This document shows, one piece after another, positions 58,440 to 64,000 of a stretch of DNA of 64,000 nucleotides. This DNA comes from Russula earlei (lineage: Eukaryota; Basidiomycota; Agaricomycetes; Russulales; Russulaceae), in assembly GCA_025769875.1 (NCBI GenBank), contig JAGFNK010000101.1:62001-126000 (forward strand), written 5' to 3'. The position numbers were made by a program, and so were the translations under genes. Position 1 is the stretch's first letter, and each line of letters starts with the position of its first letter. The notes beneath the pieces are model-generated. The model saw only the letters and a program-made list of their open reading frames with translations. It made no database searches and had not been told where the DNA came from.

Positions 58440-61400
58440 GCCAAGGTACAACAGTCGGTACTAAGGCCCAAATAGATACCATTGTCCAACATAAAGAAAA
58501 CTCAATGAAAGTTCCCTTTATGATCACAACAAATGGAAAGACTGGCCAAGCACTCCTAGACAGTGGAGCAACAGAGAACTTCATTAGTCAAGGAATTGTA
58601 GAAAAATTACAAATTCCACTTCGAACTCTCAGAACCCCCAGACCCATCATCAATGTAGATGGCACCAGTAACCAAGGAGGAGCACTAACCCATTATGCCC
58701 ATATGGCCGTACGTCATGGCCCCACCACACGGCTTCTCACATTTTACGTCACAAACCTGGGAGAAGATAGAATGATTCTCGGTTACCCTTTCCTAAAAGC
58801 GTTAAACCCCCTTGTCAACTGGAGTACCGGTCGCCTAAAAAATCATCTAGGGGTCCTTCTCACTCCTGTCTCCCTAACTAAGTCACCAAGAATACGGGTT
58901 GCACAAATCAGGACAGCTGTCGTTCCCCCTGAATATCTACGACATCAAAGAGTTTTTTCAGAAGAAGCAGCCAAACGACTCCCACCCAGTCGGGGAGAAC
59001 TCGACTTTAGAATCATCCTGAAGCCCGACGCCCCCAAGTTCCTTGATTGCCGAACCTACCTGCTCCCCCAAAATGAGAAACAAGAGTTGTCGAGACAGAT
59101 ACAAGAAGACCTGGCTAAGGGTTTTATCAAAGATGGTGTTTCGGATTTCGTATCCCTGGTCTTCTTCGTTCAAAAAAAGGATGGCACCGCCCCACGAATG
59201 GTAGTCGACTACCGAAAACTCAATAATGCCACAGTCCCCGACTACCACGCCTTACCCAACATGGAAGAACAATTGCACCAACTAAGGGGCAAAACCACCT
59301 TCAGTAAATTCGACGTCCGAGCTGGCTACAATAACATTCTGATCCACCCCGAAGACCGACACAAAGGCACCTTTAAAACTCAATTTGGCACCTTCATCCC
59401 CATGGTGATGGGTTTTGGCTTTACCAACGCCCCAGCTGCCTTCCAACGAGCAATGAACCATACCCTCAGACCCTGGCTTCTAAAATACCCAGAAAATACC
59501 TGCAACTATCTAGACGATGTGGCAATAGCCACAGGTGTGGGAGAAGAGCTTCTTCATCAACAAATCACGCACGAGTTCCTTGACTTACTCGAAAGAGACT
59601 CCTATTTCCTGAAGGCATCAAAGTGCGCTTTTGAACAACATGAAATTGATTTCTTGGGTTTCCGGATCAACCAAGGGACCCTCAAAATCGACCCAGTCAA
59701 AATGAACGGTCTCAAAAACTGGCCGAGACCTCCCAACAATCTGAAACAGGTGCAACAGATCATGGGCACCCTCAATTACCAACGACCATTTATCCGAGAC
59801 TTCGCAAAAATTGCTCGCCCCATTTTCTCCACGATCAAAAAAGGAACCCCCTTCCTCTGGACCCCAGAAGCGACCACAGCCCTAGAAACCCTGATATCGG
59901 CAGTCTGCGATGACCCTGAACTATACACTGCCAACCCTGATCTCCCATATGAATTAGAGACTGACGCTTCACAATTTGCCACTGGAGCGATCCTCTTCCA
60001 AAAGGACCAGAGAGGAAAAAGGAAAAAGATCGGAAACATGTCACACGCCTTCAATGAAGCAGAAAGGAACTACCCAGTTTGGGACAGGGAGTTCCTGGCT
60101 CTGATCCTCGCACTCCAACACTGGTGATACCTATTAGTCGGGACTAAACACCCCATCAAGATTTTTACAGACCATGCTAACCTGGCCCACTACCGACTCC
60201 CCCACAAGATCAACCGAAGAAATGCCGGATACATCTCAACTCTTGTGGATTATCACTTCAAAATCCACCACAAACCAGGAATTTCCAATCGCGCAGATGC
60301 CCTTTCACAACGACCTGACCACAATGATGGGTCGGAAAATAATCAGAACATCACGGCGCTACCGGACAAACTTTTTATTCGCACGCTTCACACCGAGGAC
60401 CTCTATGAGCAAGTACTAACCGAACAAAGAAAACAAAGGTCAGATCTCCTCATGTGGAAGGTTAAACACGGTCTCCAAGAGGAAGAAGAGGCACTACTCA
60501 AAGACGGAAAGTTGGTGGTACCATATCAAGAGCCCCTCTTACAAAAAATTTTACATACCTACCACGACAGTATCCTTGGTGGACACACGGGAAATGCCCG
60601 AACCCTATATTCAATTCAAGAATCCTTCTGGTGGCCAAAAATGGCCTGCTTCATCAGGGACTACATTCGAGGCTGTGCCATCTGTCAAGCCAACAAGTCT
60701 TCCACACACCCAACTCACCCCCCAATTTACCCAATCCCCCCGGAGTTCCATAAACCATTCCAAACCATAGCGGTCGACTAGATCGTCGACCTTCCGTTAT
60801 CAGAGGAATACAATACCATTATGACCATCACCGATCACGACTCTACCAAAGCAGCAATATTCATACCGTGTCGTAAAGACATGGGGACCCTGGCAATGGC
60901 TAAATTGTTCTTACGACATGCCTTCCCTTGGACCGGGGTCCCTTCTAAAATCATTTCCGATCGTGACCCTCGATTTACCTCCGACCTATTCAAAGAAGTT
61001 TCTCGAATTCTAGGAATCAACCAGAACCTGAGCACCGCCTACCACCCCCAAACCGACAGACAATCGGAACGAACCAATCAAACTCTAGAGATGTATCTCT
61101 GCATTTACACGGGAGAAAAACAAGAAGAATGGGTGCATTGGCTCCCCATAGCTCAGTATCATTTCAATGCCCATAAGTCCACCACCACCAAGAAAACCCC
61201 GTATGAACTCCTCATGGGCTTCAACCCACAAGGACTTGGCACTCAACTCAAATCTAAGTTTCCTGGAATCCAAGAACGACTCAAGGCGTTGAAAGACATG
61301 AGGGAATCGGCACAAGAAGCAATGAAAAAGGTACAAAACAACTGGATCAAGGAAACCAAGTTTAAAGGTTTCGAAGAAGGACAGAAGGTTTGGCTGGAAG

Positions 61401-61450
61401 GCACTAATTTGAAAACTCCCCATCAGTTTCATAAGTTCCGCCCCAAACGA

Positions 61451-61886
61451 TGTTGAGATAAAGAGTAGCCGAAGCGTTGACGCGTCGGCCTAAACTGTCC
61501 GGGCGGCCCACAGGCCCGGACCACATAAGCGTTTCAGCTCAATTGATGAAATGCGTACGATAACAAAATTGATAGTATGATCTAAGACAATCGGTAGCTA
61601 GCACATAGCGATCGTGAAAACAATTTGATAGTTACTATAGACAAAATAATTAGGGACACTCTCAGATACTTAAGAGCGTCGTACATACAGTAGATACTTC
61701 AGTTTCGTCTCACAGAAACTGAAGTAAGTACTTACTATCTCACGATCTTATCAGTAGCTGATTACGCGTTGTAGTATCATTTTTATTAGGTAAATATGAC
61801 ACAATAGTTTCGTCTCACAGAAACTGAATATCATTTTTATTAGATCTATTACGATCTAATCTACTTTATCACTGCGCGATTCAACA
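61451..61886 (+). mobile_element. Solo LTR nested in pol, AACGA duplication
   Basis: 436 bp, with ends TGTTGA and TCAACA as a perfect 6-bp inverted repeat. Flanked by AACGA at 61,446-61,450 and 61,887-61,891. Removing the insert and one duplication restores the pol frame. It has two copies of CAGTTTCGTCTCACAGAAAC-type sequence (61,699 and 61,805) and two of ATCATTTTTATTAG. It does not resemble the gypsy LTRs here; a Copia-type origin is possible. CpG is normal, so it is recent. Confidence 0.9.
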
Positions 61887-62194
61887 AACGATTCGGCCCT
61901 TTTACTATCATCAAGCGAATCTCCCACGTCGTTTATCAGCTCCAATTACCCCCCCAATGGAACATCCATGACATATTTCATGCCTCCCTCTTATCTCCAA
62001 TCACGGAAACAGCCGAACATGGACCAAACTTCCCTGAACCGCCACCTGACCTTATCTCGGGAGAGTACAAAGTCGAAAAAATCACAGCCCAATGTATCCA
62101 TAGGGGCCGTCTCCAATACAGGGTCCGATGGAAAGGGTACTCTGCAGCAGAAGACACATGGGAGCCCCTTTCAAACCTTAAAAATGCTCAAGAT

Positions 62195-63913
62195 GCTATC
62201 ACCATGTTTCATCTACAACAACCCACCAAACTCCGTACCATGTCTTCCGTTAACCTTGACCCTACAGAATCACATCAACCAGACGAAAGTCTAGATGACC
62301 TAGAGGACCAATTTTCAAATCTTACGATACAACAACGTACCCTACTCCCCCGAATTAACACTCATAACCCCCCTTCCTATTCAGTCAATGATCCCACTAT
62401 CCCCGACCGCGGACACACAATCTTTAACATAGCCGCCAGGGAACAATTGTTTTCCAGAATTCTTTCCCCTGGCGACTTCTGCGGCTTTCAACTTCTTATG
62501 ATGGACCCCCATTTTTCAGAGTTTCATTTGTCTATACAAAAAGCAGTGCTTACTGATTTGATATGGAATCACATTACATGGTCAGCTTCTATAAATACTC
62601 CCACTCCCTCTGAGTGGTCGGCCTGGCATCACGAACACGCTACCTCCACTTACAATACCCCCAAGTCGTCTCCTACCTCATCCCCCTTACCTGTTCTCAC
62701 CCCTTCCCCCACCATTAAACAAGAGCCCCTCTCACCTGAAGTCATCCAACATATCATTGATCAATGCACTCTCATTGTCCCAGAAGAGACCGAACTCCAG
62801 GACCTCGCCGCCACCCTCAATCCACTTGCTATCCACGAAGGAACCCCCTCACCCACCCCGACTGAGGTGGACCCCACTCATCCTGGTCCCCCCTGGTTTG
62901 TTTATGAACCTTACACGCATGTTCCCCCCTTTTATATTCATGTCAATGGGCAGAAACGCCTTTTACCATACTTACGCGTCGCTCTCTATAATGGCAAACC
63001 TATGCTTCTAGGAACTGTGGGTCGAGGAGAACCCACCTACGGAGAAAAGCTTATTGCTCAGCCTGTTGTCTCTGCCCCCCACCCTTCTGTGACTGCCTCT
63101 GACCTCCGCCTCCTAATCGAAGACCACCCTTTCCACTTTGATGCTGCCCAAGCCCTTGAGAACCTTCACGATCCCGGCACCCTCGCTGACGTCTACCGCC
63201 TCCGTACCAGTTCGTTCCAATTGAAAATCTTAGAAGGCAAATGTGCATCTATCCAAGGAGCCTTAAGTGTTCTGCAGGGACAATTGGCTGATCGACTCCA
63301 CGAGATCCAGGCTCATACCAAAGAAACTGCCACCATCCGTGCCCGCCTCTGCGCCAACAATACTTCTGTCCGAGTTCGTCATCAACTCAACAATCTCATG
63401 TTCGATGGTGGCCTTACCTGAGATACCAGGCCATACTATTCTTTAGCGGGGAGCTATGACAAAATCGAAGAATCAAAAGAACCACCCACCTCTCCTTCTT
63501 CCTCACTATCCATTCACCCCCCTCTCTCCCTAACTCCCCCTCTCGAGTACCTCCCCCGTGTTGTCGATCAATCCCAAAACGATGCTCCTATGGGATCACC
63601 CTCCCACTTTCCACAAATGTTCTCTGACGACGCTAGCACCCCTAACACCCCTCTCACCCCTGCACATATGACTAAAGCACAATGCCATCAGCTCCAGAAA
63701 CGACAACACGTCTGCAGACACTGTAACACCAGAGGGCATTGGAACAAAGACTGTAACAGGCCTCACACCAACTGTAGTGGTCAAGTGGATTGCATCCTTA
63801 GGAGGACTCACCGGAGCTACAGAGGCTTCTGTCCCAGGGCAATGGGACCCCAGAGTGCATGGCCAGAAGTCGAAGGCGATGAACTCTGCGAGTCAGGTCC
63901 TGAGACCGATTAG
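62195..63913 (+). other. Novel pol C-terminal extension with second CCHC knuckle
   Basis: The frame that carries the chromodomain stays open for about 570 codons (one TGA at 63,419-63,421). Features: a Pro/Ser/Thr-rich section (62,640-62,880), PPWFVYEPYTHVPPFYIHVN, a helical segment (FQLKILEGKCASIQGALSVL), a second Pro-rich linker (63,470-63,660), then CRHCNTRGHWNKDC at 63,713-63,754, a C-x2-C-x4-H-x4-C knuckle. I recognise no family outside the knuckle. It occupies the place where env lies in some retroelements, but no signal peptide or membrane helix is seen. Confidence 0.75.
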
Positions 63914-63930
63914 TTCGGAGAACTAAGCAT

Positions 63931-63943
63931 GAGGGGGGCATGA
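63931..63943 (+). promoter_or_regulatory. Polypurine tract of gypsy element B
   Basis: GAGGGGGG followed by CATGA directly precedes the TGTTG of the 3' LTR. Element A has the equivalent AAAGAGGGG and ATGAA before its LTR. This is the expected plus-strand DNA priming site. Confidence 0.7.
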
Positions 63944-64000
63944 TGTTGTAGTTTACCCCTTTCTTTGGTTCGTCCATAATCTCTCTCCTTATTGTTCTCC
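63944..64000 (+). repeat. 3' LTR of gypsy element B (first 57 bases)
   Basis: Matches the start of the 5' LTR at 56,294 with few differences (a TTTC/TTTT change and CCATAA/CCGTAA, again a CpG change). The window ends inside it. Confidence 0.92.

Larger units (their letters stand above)
58406..63913 (+). pseudogene. Pol of gypsy element B with C-terminal extension (interrupted)
   Basis: Protease with ALLDSGATENFI. Reverse transcriptase from about 59,000 with RMVVDYRKLNNATVPDYHAL, FSKFDVRAGYNNILI and NYLDDVAIATG (active-site YLDD). RNase H with YELETDASQFATGAILF. A TGA at 60,125-60,127 falls where Arg is expected, and a TAG at 60,779-60,781 where Trp is expected. The integrase zinc finger is at about 60,560-60,710 (HDSILGGHTG, CAICQANK); the core has TITDHDSTKA, IISDRDPRF and SERTNQTLEMYL. 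A 436-bp solo LTR plus 5-bp duplication interrupts the frame at 61,450. The frame then continues through a chromodomain (about 62,060-62,190) and an extension to the TAG at 63,911-63,913, with one TGA at 63,419-63,421. Confidence 0.9.
56294..64000 (+). mobile_element. Gypsy element B (Ty3/gypsy chromovirus-type), right end outside window
   Basis: 5' LTR at 56,294-56,910 and the first 57 bases of the 3' LTR at 63,944-64,000. The two LTR starts are almost identical (TGTTGTAGTTTACCCCTTT...). Between them lie gag with a zinc knuckle, protease, reverse transcriptase, RNase H, integrase, chromodomain and a long C-terminal extension. It sits in the integrase gene of element A, preceded by GCGCA at 56,289-56,293, the expected target site. 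A solo LTR (61,451-61,886) interrupts pol. Stops and frameshifts make it inactive as it stands. Confidence 0.93.

Noticed and set aside
1..64000. CRISPR arrays, bacterial operons or a secondary-metabolite cluster
   Set aside because: The genes are intron-rich eukaryotic housekeeping genes; no spaced repeat array or biosynthetic core enzyme was seen.

Overview
The window looks like nuclear DNA of a filamentous basidiomycete, probably an Agaricomycete. The evidence is: many introns of about 50 bp; a single-chain ATP-citrate synthase; a WOPR (Gti1/Pac2) regulator; a DUF6533 membrane protein; a Kre9/Knh1-like GPI protein; and chromodomain Ty3/gypsy and hAT transposons. No genus is claimed.

Bases 1-41,600 are a CpG-normal gene region with 17 protein-coding genes. 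In order: DNAJC11-like J protein (+), WOPR transcription factor (+), a 6.8-kb stretch without recognisable genes, ERV29/SURF4 cargo receptor (-), a coiled-coil protein of unknown function (+), ENP2/NOL10 ribosome biogenesis factor (-), a small GPI-type surface protein (-), MutY/MYH DNA glycosylase (-), DUF1275 membrane protein (-), KNH1-like wall protein (-), SNF8/VPS22 ESCRT-II subunit (+), an OXLD1-like mitochondrial protein with an apparent frameshift (+), CSN5 (+), ribosomal protein eL20 (+), a prenylated UBL3-type ubiquitin-fold protein (+), ATP-citrate synthase (+), DUF6533 membrane protein (-) and cyclophilin A (+). Most are housekeeping genes. They do not form a pathway cluster. Most exon joins given here were checked for splice sites and reading phase by hand.

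Bases about 41,950-64,000 are a nest of transposable elements. A poly(A)-tailed retroposon (41,952-46,292) holds a hAT element (42,861-44,702, 8-bp target duplication GCCACATG) and a solo LTR (45,290-45,619, ATAGA). A larger hAT element (46,651-51,208, GGCACTCT) holds another solo LTR (50,332-51,159, GGTCA). Next come a broken SAP-like ORF and an older minus-strand gypsy element (LTR 54,053-54,881). Its integrase gene is split at 56,293/56,294 by a younger plus-strand gypsy element that runs off the window. That element is itself split by a solo LTR (61,451-61,886, AACGA). The section from 42 to 54 kb is strongly CpG-poor, as expected for deamination of methylated or RIP-like targeted repeats.

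The most novel material is in the younger gypsy element. It has an 11-nt self-complementary primer site like the self-priming Tf1/sushi group. Its pol frame continues for about 570 codons past the chromodomain into a second CCHC zinc knuckle just before the 3' LTR.
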